NCBI GenBank assembly: GCA_028386065.3
Contig: JAKUCV010002498.1
Location: 14,713-78,712, forward strand
Direction of reading: 5' to 3'
Source of the DNA: Turnera subulata
Lineage: Eukaryota > Streptophyta > Magnoliopsida > Malpighiales > Passifloraceae
DNA length: 64,000 nt
The translations under genes and the position numbers were made by a program. The notes under the pieces were generated by a model. It was not told the origin of the DNA, made no database searches, and saw nothing but the letters and a program-made list of their open reading frames with translations. Numbering within the stretch: position 1 is the stretch's first letter; every line of letters starts with the position of its first letter. Positions 34,063 through 45,281 of the stretch are shown here, piece by piece.

Positions 34063-34404
34063 CTAATACTCTCGCATCAAGCGATTGAGCCTTGATTCTT
34101 TAACTTGATTTGTGCCTTCATGAGTGATGCACAATAATCTCCATATTTCATGAGCAGATTCACAAGATCTAACTCTTTGAAACTCACTTTCACTAATACC
34201 GCATAATAGAGCATTTTTGGCTTGAGCATCAAGCTTTGCTCTCTTCATTTCATCATCAGTCCAGAGATGCATAGGACTGTTCGGCCTGTTGTAAGGATTG
34301 TGGACAATGTGCCACTTCTCAATGTCCTTTCCTTCAAGGAAGATCTTCATGCAAAACTTCCAATAATCAAAGTTTGCCCCATCCAAGTATGGTGCCTTGT
34401 TCAC
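34063..34404 (-). pseudogene. Copia-Y#1 gag N-terminal part
   Basis: NKAPYLDGANFDYWKFCMKI to CITHEGTNQVKESRLNRLM, closely similar to the copy at 17741-18073. The upstream ATG of that copy lies in the text GTSVNKAPYF but here a stop sits before VNKAP. The frame is broken near 34058 before the fusion ORF. The primer site ATTGGTAGCGGAGC lies at 34479-34466 on minus. Confidence 0.82.
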
Positions 34405-35742
34405 GCTCCTACCCTAGAAAGCCATGATCTTTGTCTCTGGATTTTACTCCTTTGAACTGAGAATAGCTCCGCTACCAATTGTAGGCCCTAAAGTGCCTAA
34501 GAGGGGGGTGAATTAGGCCTTGAAAATTTTTTCAGATAGAGAGATTTGGTTTTTGCGATACCAAATCTCTGTGGAAAGATTTGATTTCTGAGATACCAAA
34601 TTCGTTAAACACTTAGCGAGTATATGGGGCAAGAAAACGAGTAGAGAGAGAGTAGAAGAGAGTGAACACAGTGATTTAGGGTGGTTCCCCCACCAGGTAC
34701 TCCACTACCTAAAGGTTTCTTCCTTTAGGAGTTGAAAACTCTCACTATACTTAGGTTTTTGTGGGATCAACCTTAACCGTTGCAAACACAAGCTTTTCTA
34801 GGCTAAGCTTAAACCTTTACAAGTTTTTCACAGGCTAAACTCTAACCTTACACAAGCTTTTAACAGGCTAAGCTTGAACCTACTCTCGAATCTAATCCTA
34901 GACTTGAGTGCCTAGCAAAACTAAACCAAGCCTTGCTTACAAATTGCTCCTTGAAATAGTTTCGCACTGTAAGCCAAAAAACCAGATCAAATACCAAATC
35001 TTTTAAGCTCAAGTATACACTCAAATTTTGCATAATAGCTGGGATGATCTTCCAGAGAATTAAACGTCCCTCTTTATAGGATCTGAATGTGGGGGATATG
35101 CTCATGCAACGACTCCTTATACTTTAGTTGACTTCAGTTCATTAAAGCTTTAGTTTGGTACCGTTATGCATGTCAACTCCTTGGTAGCTACAAATTGCCA
35201 AATCTGTGTTAGAATAGGTGCCCTACGCTAGGGGGGGTGAATAGCGTTTTATGGACAAAATAAAAAACTTGCAGGAAATAATTGTGGAATTGAAAGAATG
35301 AAGGACACACCGAATTTTATACTGGTTCACACACACAACTTGTGTTGCTAATCTAGTCCTCCGAGAGACTCTCTCGAAGATTTCACTATCTAGGTTAAGC
35401 TTCCGGGTGCTTAACAAACCTTATACAATCCTAGAGCCCGAGTCACACGAAACTCTACTTGCTTGAAGATACCTCACTTTAAGACTTCTCTCAAGGAAAG
35501 AAAACACTCTTCCTATGAGTTGCTACAAGGGAACAATCCTCCCTTAAGGTGTATGAACAACACTTTAAAAACACTCAAACAAAAGCTCTCTCAGAAGTGT
35601 GAATATGAGTAACAAATAAGCTCTATAAAGGTAACTCTCAATTCTCAAGAATATTAGCTCATGAAGAATGTGTATGATTGAATAACAATGAATGCTTAAG
35701 TTGTAAAGAGTTGATTGTTTTTAAACAGAGGTGCAATAACTC

Positions 35743-35750
35743 TATTTATA
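35743..35750 (-). promoter_or_regulatory. TATA box of LTR-X
   Basis: TATATAAATAGAG on the minus strand. The palindrome array starts about 100 bp upstream of it. Confidence 0.65.
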
Positions 35751-35847
35751 TATCTGAAAACATGTATGACCATTGTGGAATCAATCCAAAACACTTTTAG
35801 ACAAAACAACATGGGGAGTTGAAAAAGGTGTCTGCTCACAACAGCAC

Positions 35848-36359
35848 AACATCGATGTTTAGGTATAAAACATCGATGTTTTAGCCAATAAATTTGAAAT
35901 TTTGGGCTAACCGTCATGAGAACATCGATGTTCCAAGAGTGAACATCGATGTTGTGACAGCTAATATGAATTATTAAGTCTAACGGTTACTAAAACATCG
36001 ATGTTTGCCATGGGAACATCGATGTTTTGAAACATTGCCAAAACAGGCTAAAGATGAGCATCATGGGAACATCGATGTCTTAATGTTGAACATCGATGTT
36101 TGATGTTGGAACATCGATGTTTGCCATTTGGACATCGATGTTTTGAGCCTATGCCGAAGTTCTAAAGAAAACAAATTGATGGAACATCGATATCTTGAAT
36201 TGGAACATCGATGTTCTGATGCTGCAAAGAGTTTTAAGTGCAACGGTCACAAGAACATCGATGTTTGGGAAGCCAACATCGATGTTCTGAGCTACTGCCT
36301 GTTTTCTGGAACATTGTTAGGCAGGAACATCGATGTTTGAAAACACGAACATCGATGTT
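35848..36359. repeat. Sixteen AACATCGATGTT-type palindromes in LTR-X
   Basis: ATCGAT centres start at 35851, 35872, 35924, 35945, 35997, 36018, 36071, 36092, 36113, 36134, 36186, 36207, 36257, 36278, 36329 and 36351. Spacing within pairs is 21 bp (22 once). Pairs recur at about 73 bp, with two pairs fused around 36071-36134. A few copies carry one or two changes outside ATCGAT. Confidence 0.93.
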
Positions 36360-37056
36360 CAATACTCAAAAATCATTTTTGTGTTTGAAAGAATGCTATT
36401 TGATGCATGTGTAAAATTGATTTTGTTTTGATCCAATGTCTTAGAAGAATTGAGTATTTTACCCTTGTACATTTTGTGTTCCTAACTCATCTTGCTTGTT
36501 ACTTCAATTCTTGTGCTCTTTTCTCTTTAGACCTTTGCTCTTTGATTTGATTTCTTTTTGCTTCAAGGTGGTCATCAATTGAGTCATGGTTGGTTTGTCA
36601 ATATCAAAACCCTGAAATGAGACAAGTAGGCATGAGTTCTAACAATCTGGAAAGTTTGGACCACCTTCCGGAGTTGAGTGGGAGTTAGGTGGGAACATCT
36701 TATGCACTTCCATAAAGTTTTCCCTCTTATTTTTTCTCCAATTCAAACGGTTGGAAGTGGGATTTAAATGCATGCAGGACCACACGCAACTTGCACAAAA
36801 AGTTGATGTTGACAGCTTCAGATATGGTATCGGTAAAAACCATATGTCATGTAACCAAAATATGGTATTGATAAAAACCATATGTAGTGTGTGCAAGATA
36901 TGGTATCGGCGGAAACCATAATTTTTCTGCAAGGAAAAATCAACACAAGCAAAGCTAGCAATATACTTGTAATTTGTTAGTCATCAAAACCAAATAGTCA
37001 TCATAGTTAATCATAGTTAAGTATTGGGAGGCGATTAATCCTAATTTTGGTCAACA

Positions 37057-37984
37057 TCCTCTTGCTCTCATCTTGCTATTGGGTTATTGCTACTCCTCTC
37101 CACGAAATCTCTCCAGAGAATCAGCTCCTAAAACGATTTCTAAGCTCAAAGAACTCGGGCATCTCCAAGCACCTAAGCTTATGGGTGTGTAAGGAATAAT
37201 TCTAATGTGTGTCCCAATTGTGTGTAATAGGGGATCTATTTATAGTGTTCAGGGGGTAAGAGATCGTCCTTATAATCTAAAGGTCGAGATTGAACTCAAT
37301 AAATATGACGGTTAAGAGCTAAGAATTGAAAAAAAAAAAAGAGAAAAGAAGATTCTGAAAGGTTGACTGCCATAGCACTGGCGGTCATGTCGTGACGACC
37401 GCCTGGGCTCGACGGTCATCTCTTCTAAGCCCACCAGTGGTGGCGGTCATATCTCCATGTCCGCCACCGACTCCACAATTTTTCCTTTTTTCTTACTTTT
37501 CCTCCTCTAATCCGATTTCTAGTTGGTTTCCATGCCTTCTAGAGTATTCCCTAACCCAGAAAATACCCTAAACTTGTCTCTTACTCCACTACTTTTCCTT
37601 TTTATCAACAACACATCAAATTATTCATTTTTTTCAACAAAACCTCTATAAAAACACAAAATAGGCTAAATATATATTTAATCCTAAATTTGCACGAAAA
37701 TTAGGATTAAATTGGGCTGCAGGCAATATATTTAAATGGGCTGAAATTGCTGGTGACTCTATATTTTATTAGCCCGAACTTAATATTTTTCCCTAACGCA
37801 AAATTACATAATTAACAAAGGGTAAAAAATAAATAATAAAAAAATAAAATACTCTTATTCTACCATATTAAATCATAAATAGATTTATGCCACTAATCAA
37901 ATCATCTCATCAATTAAAGACATAAACACATCCAAAATTTAAAATAAAAAAATAAATCATGGGTCAAATTTTGTGTGTTCACAA
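37057..37984 (-). mobile_element. Tat-A-like LTR, minus, 3' part missing
   Basis: On minus it starts TGTGAACAC at 37984. TATAAATA is at 37244-37237. GACCGCC/GGCGGTC hairpins lie at 37374-37397 and nearby. The rest of the LTR is cut where copia-Y#1 is inserted (37056). Confidence 0.8.
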
Positions 37985-38366
37985 CAGGGACGCCAATTGG
38001 CTAACTGTAGGCCAATTGGAAACCCCCTGGTGCACTAATGCGCACATCAGTGAACCAATGGCTCTTCCAAGCCACCGGAACCCCTCATTTCTGCCAATTG
38101 ACTTCCCTCTAAGCCAATTAAGCACCAGCAAGGTCAATTCCATCTATATTGGGCTTACTCACCACCTTCTTCTTAACCATCATCTACATCTTTGGAGTCG
38201 CACCCGAATTTTATTAAAGGGAAAAATTCGGGAAAAACCTTCCTTATGCAACCGGTGACTCTTTTAGGCAACTAATAAGCGAACCAAAGATGAGGCCCCG
38301 GGGTTCGTCATGGATGGGAAGGTGTGAGGCAACCGTCGATATTGGGGCGAGATCATGTGCAATTAA
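37985..38366 (-). other. Unknown 160 bp plus another Tat-like LTR 3' end
   Basis: 37985-38148 is unrecognised; a TTGGCGTCCCTG string next to the LTR start may be a primer-site relic. From about 38149 to 38366 the minus strand matches the 3' third of Tat-A LTRs (TTTAATAAAATTCGGGTGCG, CCTTCCCATCCATGACGAAC). This LTR resumes at 46825 beyond copia-Z. Confidence 0.6.
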
Positions 38367-39885
38367 TGTAAGTATCCGGGCATGCAAACTTAGCGAAAAG
38401 ACCCGGAAACCTTGGAGGATTCAAGTGTAGCAACTAAATCGAACAACAAAATTGAACATACCTCAAACGGTTAGGATCTTTCACCTAACTAAAGAACCGA
38501 ATCAGCTAGAGTCGGAAGAATATCCTGCTCCTCAACGATATCCACACGAACCGTTATGACTAGCCGGAAATCATCACACGATCTCCAACCCGAGCTCTCC
38601 CGAGACGCAGTGCTAGCTGCGGAATTCGGGAGCTTGAACTTGTGGTGTTTTGGTGTTCTTCCTTCTCTCTCAAAGAAGAAGAAGAGAGTGTGTGTCTATA
38701 AACTCAAGTCTTACTCAAGTTTTCTGGTGTGTAGCATGGTGTTAAGCTAAAGCTCTCAAGTCTGAAAAACTGATCACTCCACACTTGATCACACTAACAC
38801 ATAATGCATTAGTTAATTAGACTAATGGCCAACACTATGGCCCATAGGTAGCATGATAATGACACTCATCATCATTTGTCCACCACTAATGCATTATCAC
38901 ACATCAAGATAACACAACACTAAAACTGGTTCAATAATTTAGATAATTAGTGAACCAAAACGACCCTGGTAAAACCACAGTCCAACCACAAACCGGTCCA
39001 AACATGGTCCAACCACGGTTCAACCACCTGCTCGAATCAACGGTTCTATGTGTGTGACCCTGTAGGCACTTGTAATGTCCGACAATAATTGTAAAATCTC
39101 ATTTTACAATTATAAGCAAAGAGCAGCGTCTAGCAACACATCATTGCTACCCGAATGACAAGAACAGTACTGATTCTATATGCGTCGGAACATATCATCG
39201 TCCTTTCATCCCATTATCAAGATTAAACCGAGACATGGAAAACGTCAATCTCGTATATGTTTAGTCTTAGTTTCTTGATCCCCGAGTTAACTGTGTATAA
39301 CAGATACTAATGATATCACCATATCATATAATCCGAGCATGGCCATGCATTTAACAGTTCAACTCTATCAAGAAACCCATCTGATAATATACCCGTTATA
39401 TGGGTCGGACGAATCCCATCTTGATCAATCAAAACCCACTACACATTTATCATATACCCAATGATTACACTAAGTCTACTCATTTACGAAATAGCCAAGG
39501 GTAATATCAAAGTATCCAACTCATATGTTGGGAACCTTGATGATCTCAGGTCAAAGGACAATACATATAAGAACCACTAATGACAATCATATAACGTTCC
39601 ATGTAGGGTTCTTATGTGGGTCGGTCCAGTCCACAAGTTCTCTAACTTGTACCCGTATGTAGAATTAATATCTCATATAACTCTCAACAGACGCTAGTCT
39701 TAATTTATTATTGCAACCCATCCATAATAATAATCGACTAGGGACATTTTAAGAATACAAAGTATTCTAGGGTTATAAATATGTGCAAGCGATTATCTCA
39801 TAATCATATTTATTGGAATAACCTCAATGTATATACATGACTCATACAATCATCCATTGATTGGCTTTTGGGCATATCAATAACA
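38367..39885 (-). mobile_element. Copia-Z 3' LTR
   Basis: 1519 bp. Directly followed on the plus side by the purine-rich complement TGCAAGTGGGAGAT of the element strand, which is the polypurine tract. Confidence 0.93.
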
Positions 39886-39899
39886 ATCTCCCACTTGCA

Positions 39900-40514
39900 C
39901 TAAAGCCAATCAACCATGTATCTAATACCAATGGATGCGCAATGACCATCATGCTTCTGCTGTGTGAGCGGCTTAGTCAAGGGATCTGCTACATTGTTCT
40001 CAGAAGGAACTCTGCACAGCCTGACATCGCCTCTATCTATGATCTCTCTAATAAGATGATAGCGTCGGAGAATATGTTTGGATCTCTGGTGGTATCTAGG
40101 TTCCTGAGCCTGTGCGATTGTCCCATTGTTATCACAATAGAGCTCAATCGGACTCTCAATACTAGGAACCACCCCAAGTTCAGTTACGAACTTCTTGATC
40201 CAAACAGCCTCTTTCACTGCATCTGAGGCAGCAATATACTCAGCCTTGGTTGTAGAATCGGCAACTGTCTCTTGCTTTGAACTCTTCCAGCATACAGCAC
40301 CACCTCCAAGAAAAAACACATAACCTGACTGCAATCTAAAATCATCCCTGTCTGTTTGGAAGCTAGCATCTGTGTAATCCTTTACAACAAGCTCATCAAC
40401 GCTTCCATACACAAGGAATGCATACTTAGTCCTTCTCAAGTACTTAAGGATGTTCTTAACCGCTGTCCAGTGACTCTCACCGGGATCAGATTGATATCTG
40501 CTTGTGACACTCAA
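39900..40514 (-). pseudogene. Copia-Z RNase H
   Basis: YQSDPGESHWTAVKNILKYLRR leads into RNase H with acidic residues in VKDYTDASFQTD, SSKQETVADSTTKAEYIA and LYCDNNGTIAQAQEP, and the end ENNVADPLTKPLTQQKHDGH. The upstream frame ends in a shift consistent with one lost base near 40540, so it is separated from RT. The domain itself has no visible lesion. Confidence 0.9.
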
Positions 40515-41959
40515 AACATAAGCGACATCGGGTCGAGTACATAGCTGGCATACATGATAGATCCTATTGCCGAAGCATAAGGGATCTTACTCATCCGCTC
40601 TCTCTCCTTCGATGTACTAGGACATTGATTCTTAGAGAGAGATACGCCATGTGACATAGGCAAGAATCCTTTCTTGGAATCTTGCATGCTAAACCTCTTT
40701 AGCACCTTGTCAATATACGTACTCTGACTTAGCCCGAGAAGCCTTTTGGATCTATCTCTATAGATCTTTATACCTAACACATAGGCAGCTTCTCCTACAT
40801 GTGACATAGGCAAGAATCCTTTCTTGGAATCTTGCATGCTAAACCTCTTTAGCACCTTGTCAATATACGTACTCTGACTTAGCCCGAGAAGCCTTTTGGA
40901 TCTATCTCTATAGATCTTTATACCTAACACATAGGCAGCTTCTCCTAAGTCCTTCATCGAGAAATTCTTCCCTAACCAAGTCTTTATAGACTGTAGCGTC
41001 GGAATATTATTCCCAATGAGTAGAATGTCGTCAACATACAACAACAAGAAAACAACCGTGCTCCCACTAACCTTCTTGTAAACACATGGTTCATCTTCAT
41101 TCTTAATGAAACCAAACTCTTTGATTCTTTCGTTAAAACGAAGATTCCAACTCCTAGAAGCTTGCTTCAACCCATAAATTGATCTTTGCAACTTGCATAC
41201 CATATTAGCATTCTCTAGATCGACAAAACCTTCAGGTTGTGTCATGTACACATCTTCTAAAAGATTTCCATTTAGGAAAGCGGTTTTTACATCCATCCGC
41301 CATATCTCATAATCATGGTATGCAGCTATTGCCAAAAGAATCCGGATGGATTTAACCATGGCAACTGGTGAGAAAGTTTCGTCATAGTCTATACCATGAA
41401 CTTGTTTGAAACCTTTCGCAACCAATCGCCCTTTATAGGTAATCATATTACCATCCATGTCGGTCTTTTTCTTAAAGACCCATTTGCACCCTATGGGTTT
41501 TACCCCTTCGGGTGGATCAACCAAGGTCCATACCTTGTTTTCATACATGGATTTCATTTCCAAATTCATGGCTTCTAGCCACTTCTTGGAGTCCCCCGTA
41601 ATGGCCTGCTGATAGGAAGTGGGCTCATCCTCATCTATGAGCATCACATCTCCAGTATGAGTCATAAGAAATCCATATCTCTCAGGCTCATACCGAATCC
41701 TATCTGACCTACGCGGTCCATGTGTTATAAGTACAGGATTCTCATCCACAACATCTTGTGGCTCCTGTCCTTGTTCCATCTCAGCCTCAATGTCTCGAAC
41801 TTCTTCGAGTTCTATTTTCCTCCCACTGATTCTTCTAGAAATAAATTCTCTTTCTAAAAAAATAGCAGTCCGAGCAACAAACACTTTGTGCTTAGTGGGA
41901 TTGTAGAAATAATACCCTTCAGTTTCCTTAGGGTATCCTACAAAGAGGCACCAGTCCAT
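40511..41959 (-). pseudogene. Copia-Z reverse transcriptase with internal duplication
   Basis: From CLFVGYPKETEGYYFYNPTK (integrase-RT linker) through KPIGCKWVFKKKTDMDG, WRMDVKTAFLNGNLLEDVYM and VFLLLYVDDILLIGN (catalytic YVDD intact). After KTWLGKNFSMKDL a 50-residue block from GEAAYVLGIKIYRD to KGFLPMSH occurs twice. The start near 41959 follows a deletion: the upstream frame stops after KTPYEIWTGASL, and about 30 residues normally between YEIW and CLFVGYP are missing. Confidence 0.92.
40650..40949. repeat. Exact 150-bp tandem duplication in copia-Z RT
   Basis: 40651-40797 and 40801-40947 are identical by eye with period 150, in frame. Confidence 0.93.
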
Positions 41960-43899
41960 ATCTCATATGGTGTCTTTTCCACGGATTTAGATGGAACACG
42001 GCTAAGTGTAAATGCAGCACTCAATAATGCATGTCCCCAAAATGAAGAAGGAAGGTCAGCTTGACTCATCATCGAACGAACCATGTCTAACAAGGTTCTA
42101 TTCCTCCTTTCGGATACACCATTCCATTGAGGCGTACCCGGTGGAGTGAGCTGTGATACTATACCACACTCCTTTAGATGGTCAAGAAATTCTCGGCCTA
42201 AGTATTCACCTCCTCGATCTGATCGAAGCATTTTAATGCTCTTGCCGAGTTGATTCTGCACTTCATTCTTGAATTCTTTGAACTTTTCAAAGGATTCTGA
42301 CTTGTGTCTCATTAGATACACATAGCCATACCTACTGAAATCATCAGTAAATGTAATGAAGTATTGAAATCCACTAGCTTGTGTCGACATCGGTCCACAT
42401 ACATCACTATGTATAAGACCTAACAAGTCCGAAGCCCTTTCACCTTTACCGCCAAAAGGAGCATTCGTCATCTTGCCTAACAAACATGACTCACATGTCT
42501 CAAATGATTCAAATTCAAATGAGTCTAAAAGTCCATCTTTATGGAGTTTAGATATATGAATCTCGTTTATATGGCCCAATCGACAATGCCAAAGATAGGT
42601 TTCATTAGAATCGTTCATTCTAACCTTCCTCGTATTAACGTTATAGATTGCAGTTTCTAGGTTAAGAACATACAAACCATTGCTTAAATATGCAAAACCA
42701 TAATAAACATCATTGGAATAAATAGAACAACAATTGTCCTTTATTACAAATGAAAAACCTTTCTTCTCAAGACAAGACACAGAAATCAAATTCCTGTTTA
42801 TGGTCGGTACATAATAACAATTGTCCAGTTCTAAAACCAAACCACTCGGTAAGGTAAGATAGTAAGTTCCTATGGCTAATACAGCAACTCTTGCTCCATT
42901 TCCCACGTGCAGGTCTATCTCACCCTTTGCCAATCTCCTACTCTTTCTCAGTTCCTGCACATTTACACAAATGTGAGAACCACATCCGGTATCTAATACC
43001 CATGATGCAGAGATAGAGATATTAGCTTCTATAACGAAGATACCTGAAGTGGAAGTCTTACTTCCTTTGTGCTTCTTCACCTCTTCAAGGTAAACAGGGC
43101 AGTTGCGCTTCCAATGACCCGATTTATTGCAATAGAAACAATGTCCTTCCTTTGCAATACCACCCTTGGGTTTCAGCACATGATCACAAGAAGATTCACA
43201 TGCACCAAACTTTTTGGCACATTGCTTCTTCTTGTTAAACTTTGCTTTACCCTTTCCTTTGCCTTTTCCAATCATCATAATGTTGGATTTGTTTGCCCTC
43301 ATTTGTTGCTCAATTGTTCCCAACATTTTAAGCAACTCAGACAATGATTTGTCAAGATGATTCATATTGAAGTTCATGACAAATTGGCTGTAACTATCCG
43401 GCAACGATTGCAGGACTAGATCAACAGCCAACTCCTTCAGCAAAGGAAAACCAAGACCCTCAAGGCTCTCAATGTATCCAATCATTTTGAGCATATGAGG
43501 TCTCACGGGTGATGACTCAGCCATCTTGCATTGGAAAAATGCCTTAGAGGTCTCATACCTCTCATGCCTAGCTTGCTCTTCAAAAAGCATTTTCAGATGT
43601 TCGATCATATCGAATGCACCCAAGTTCTCATGTTGCTTCTGAAGCTCAGAGTCCATGTTAACAAGCATAAGGTATGCTGCATCTAATGCATCATCAAGGT
43701 GCTTCTTGTAAGCATCCCTTTCTGCCCTTGGAGCACTAGGCGCCGGTTCATCCGGAACAGGCCCTTCGAGGACATACAACTTCTTTTCTTGTTTGAGGAC
43801 TATCCTCAAGTTGCGATACCGTTTTAGGAAGTTATTCCCATTCAACTTTTCCTTCTCAAGGACAGATCGCAGTGACATTGTGCTAGTGTTTTGTGCCAT
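41938..43899 (-). CDS. Copia-Z gag-protease-integrase frame (3' truncated)
   Basis: 653 codons from MAQNTSTMSLRSVLEKEKL. Gag core lies at about residues 60-205 (UBN2 type), a CCHC knuckle CFYCNKSGHWKRNCP at about 253-267, and aspartic protease WVLDTGCGSHICV at about 300. Pre-integrase HHCC follows (LWHCRLGHINEIH...CESC), then the integrase core with DDE in IHSDVCGPM, LRSDRGGEYLG and NGVSERRNRTL. The frame ends abnormally at 41938 because of the deletion described for RT. All domains present look undamaged. Exact copia lineage not assigned. Confidence 0.92.
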   Translation of the reverse strand: MAQNTSTMSLRSVLEKEKLNGNNFLKRYRNLRIVLKQEKKLYVLEGPVPDEPAPSAPRAERDAYKKHLDDALDAAYLMLVNMDSELQKQHENLGAFDMIEHLKMLFEEQARHERYETSKAFFQCKMAESSPVRPHMLKMIGYIESLEGLGFPLLKELAVDLVLQSLPDSYSQFVMNFNMNHLDKSLSELLKMLGTIEQQMRANKSNIMMIGKGKGKGKAKFNKKKQCAKKFGACESSCDHVLKPKGGIAKEGHCFYCNKSGHWKRNCPVYLEEVKKHKGSKTSTSGIFVIEANISISASWVLDTGCGSHICVNVQELRKSRRLAKGEIDLHVGNGARVAVLAIGTYYLTLPSGLVLELDNCYYVPTINRNLISVSCLEKKGFSFVIKDNCCSIYSNDVYYGFAYLSNGLYVLNLETAIYNVNTRKVRMNDSNETYLWHCRLGHINEIHISKLHKDGLLDSFEFESFETCESCLLGKMTNAPFGGKGERASDLLGLIHSDVCGPMSTQASGFQYFITFTDDFSRYGYVYLMRHKSESFEKFKEFKNEVQNQLGKSIKMLRSDRGGEYLGREFLDHLKECGIVSQLTPPGTPQWNGVSERRNRTLLDMVRSMMSQADLPSSFWGHALLSAAFTLSRVPSKSVEKTPYEIWTGASL

Positions 43900-44462
43900 G
43901 GAAATTCTACAACAATGATCAACTCACACAAATAAGAGTCATGCATACAAAATCATTTAACAAGGAATTCTATTAAATGATGCTCCTACTATATAAATCA
44001 AGACAATCATATAAGTAGGCCAAAATCCATATTTCACTACTAGATAAGTCAGCTTTGGTTGATCGCTTACTTCATAGTTATTTAGGTAGACAACTCTTGT
44101 CAATTACATCTCATGTAACTCTTGGAAAGTTGAGCGAACAACACTTGTTCTTGTCTTTCTCATAGACATTACTCAAATCCTTGCCTCTAACTCCTTAATC
44201 CTATTAAGATGACCTAGTTAAGTCCAAACCCACAATAAGCAGCTCAGATATTGCAGTTATCCAGTCGCACCTTACTAGGATAAACATTGGCACCTTGCTT
44301 TGGCAAAAACTACGAAGTGTTGATCTAAGCAATGATGAGTGCATATCATGGAAGGCAACTAAGCACTTAATATTTACATCAAAATATGTTCATACATCAC
44401 ATGCATATAATCAACAATTCATACATTGATGTTTTGTAAATTTAGAAACCAAAAATACATGT
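43900..44462 (-). other. Copia-Z leader, part next to gag
   Basis: Noncoding; no conserved signal recognised apart from a degenerate ACATTGATGTTT near 44423 that belongs with the palindrome array. Confidence 0.5.
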
Positions 44463-44992
44463 GAACATCGATGTCTAACTTGAACATCGATGTTTTGAGA
44501 ATCTGATTCTCCCAACTACTTGGCAGCACTCAGTATTTCGGCCATATCTAGAGCTGTAGAGCTCGGTTTGGTGCAATCTTGGTGTCCTTGGAAAGCTAAG
44601 AAGTAGTACTACAACTTTGCTGTTCAAGCCAGACACTAATTCGGCACCCTTCTACCCCGAATTTGCTGTTGAAGTCACTAGATTCCATAACATCGATGTT
44701 TAACCCTTAAACATCGATGTTGGAAGTTTGCGAATCCACAGAACATCGATATTGACAATCAAACTTCGATGTTGGAGGTTGCCAAACCCTCAGAACATCG
44801 ATGTTGGCAATCAAACATCGATGTTTGAGGTTGCCGAGTCCACAGAACATCGATGTTGACGATTAAACATCGATGTTTGAGGTTGGCGAATGCATCTAAC
44901 ATCGATGTTAACACTTAAACATCGATGTTTTGACCTCTCGACCGACAATCAACCTAAGAGCACATCGATGTTAGAAGCTTAAACATCGATGT
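44463..44992. repeat. ACATCGATGT palindrome array in the copia-Z leader
   Basis: ATCGAT-type centres at 44467, 44486, 44692, 44713, 44745, 44765 (TTCGAT), 44797, 44817, 44849, 44869, 44901, 44921, 44964 and 44985. Pairs are 20-21 bp apart (19 once). From 44692 to 44901 pairs recur every 52-53 bp. The array lies between primer site and gag ATG. Confidence 0.92.
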
Positions 44993-45267
44993 TGTACGTA
45001 TCATATACCTTGCAGCCTTGTCGAACTCATTCGACTTTCTACCAAAACACACTTTGATTGATATCACATACCAATCAAGTGCCTGACATCAAAACACTTT
45101 TGACAAAAATAACTTCAACATATATCACATATACAAATGAATTTAGCATAAAACATATACAAAATGAATTCAACATATCACATATACCAAATTGAACTTA
45201 ACATATCACATACATTAAGATGAACATATCATATATGCACAACAATTCGGTTTAGAGCTTCACAAGA

Positions 45268-45280
45268 GGCTCCGCTACCA
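45268..45280 (-). promoter_or_regulatory. Copia-Z primer binding site
   Basis: TGGTAGCGGAGCC on minus, one base after the 5' LTR; a variant of the initiator-Met site TGGTATCAGAGC common in copia elements. Confidence 0.8.
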
Positions 45281-45281
45281 C

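Larger units (their letters stand above)
35207..36644 (-). mobile_element. Solo LTR-X (1438 bp)
   Basis: It starts TGTTAGAATAGG and ends AGTTCTAACA, with a perfect 5-bp duplication ATCTG (35202-35206, 36645-36649). The same locus in the other copia-Y LTR shows the empty site. TATAAATA on minus (35743-35750) and the ATTCACCCCCC text near the inferred 3' end resemble copia-Y LTRs, suggesting a Sire-like copia LTR in minus sense. Internal coding sequence is absent, so the family is not proven. Confidence 0.9.
17309..37056 (-). mobile_element. Copia-Y#1, Ty1/copia element with env-like ORF, nested
   Basis: Reading minus: 5' LTR (37056-34480, split by LTR-X), primer site, gag joined directly to an env-like ORF, the Athila-V insertion, rest of the env-like ORF, 3' UTR, LTR (19265-18130), then again primer site and gag up to the Tat-A border at 17309. 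Protease, integrase, RT and RNase H are absent from the first unit. The gag type and the env-like ORF suggest the Sire/Maximus branch, an inference. The right flank TCCTC follows the 5' LTR at 37057. Confidence 0.8.
34480..37056 (-). mobile_element. Copia-Y#1 5' LTR, split by LTR-X
   Basis: Two parts, 34480-35206 and 36645-37056, together about 1.13 kb, homologous to 18130-19265 throughout. On minus it starts TGTTGACCAAAATTAGG at 37056 and ends GGGCCTACA at 34480. Hairpins ATATGGT...ACCATAT recur near 36825-36925. The sibling reads CAAATCTGGAAAGTTTGG at 18851-18868, the uninterrupted site. Confidence 0.88.

Noticed and set aside
35848..36359. Regularly spaced repeats that look like a CRISPR array
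   Set aside because: The repeats are palindromes of 12 bp in paired 21/73 spacing inside a plant LTR with target duplication; spacers are not unique and no cas gene exists.
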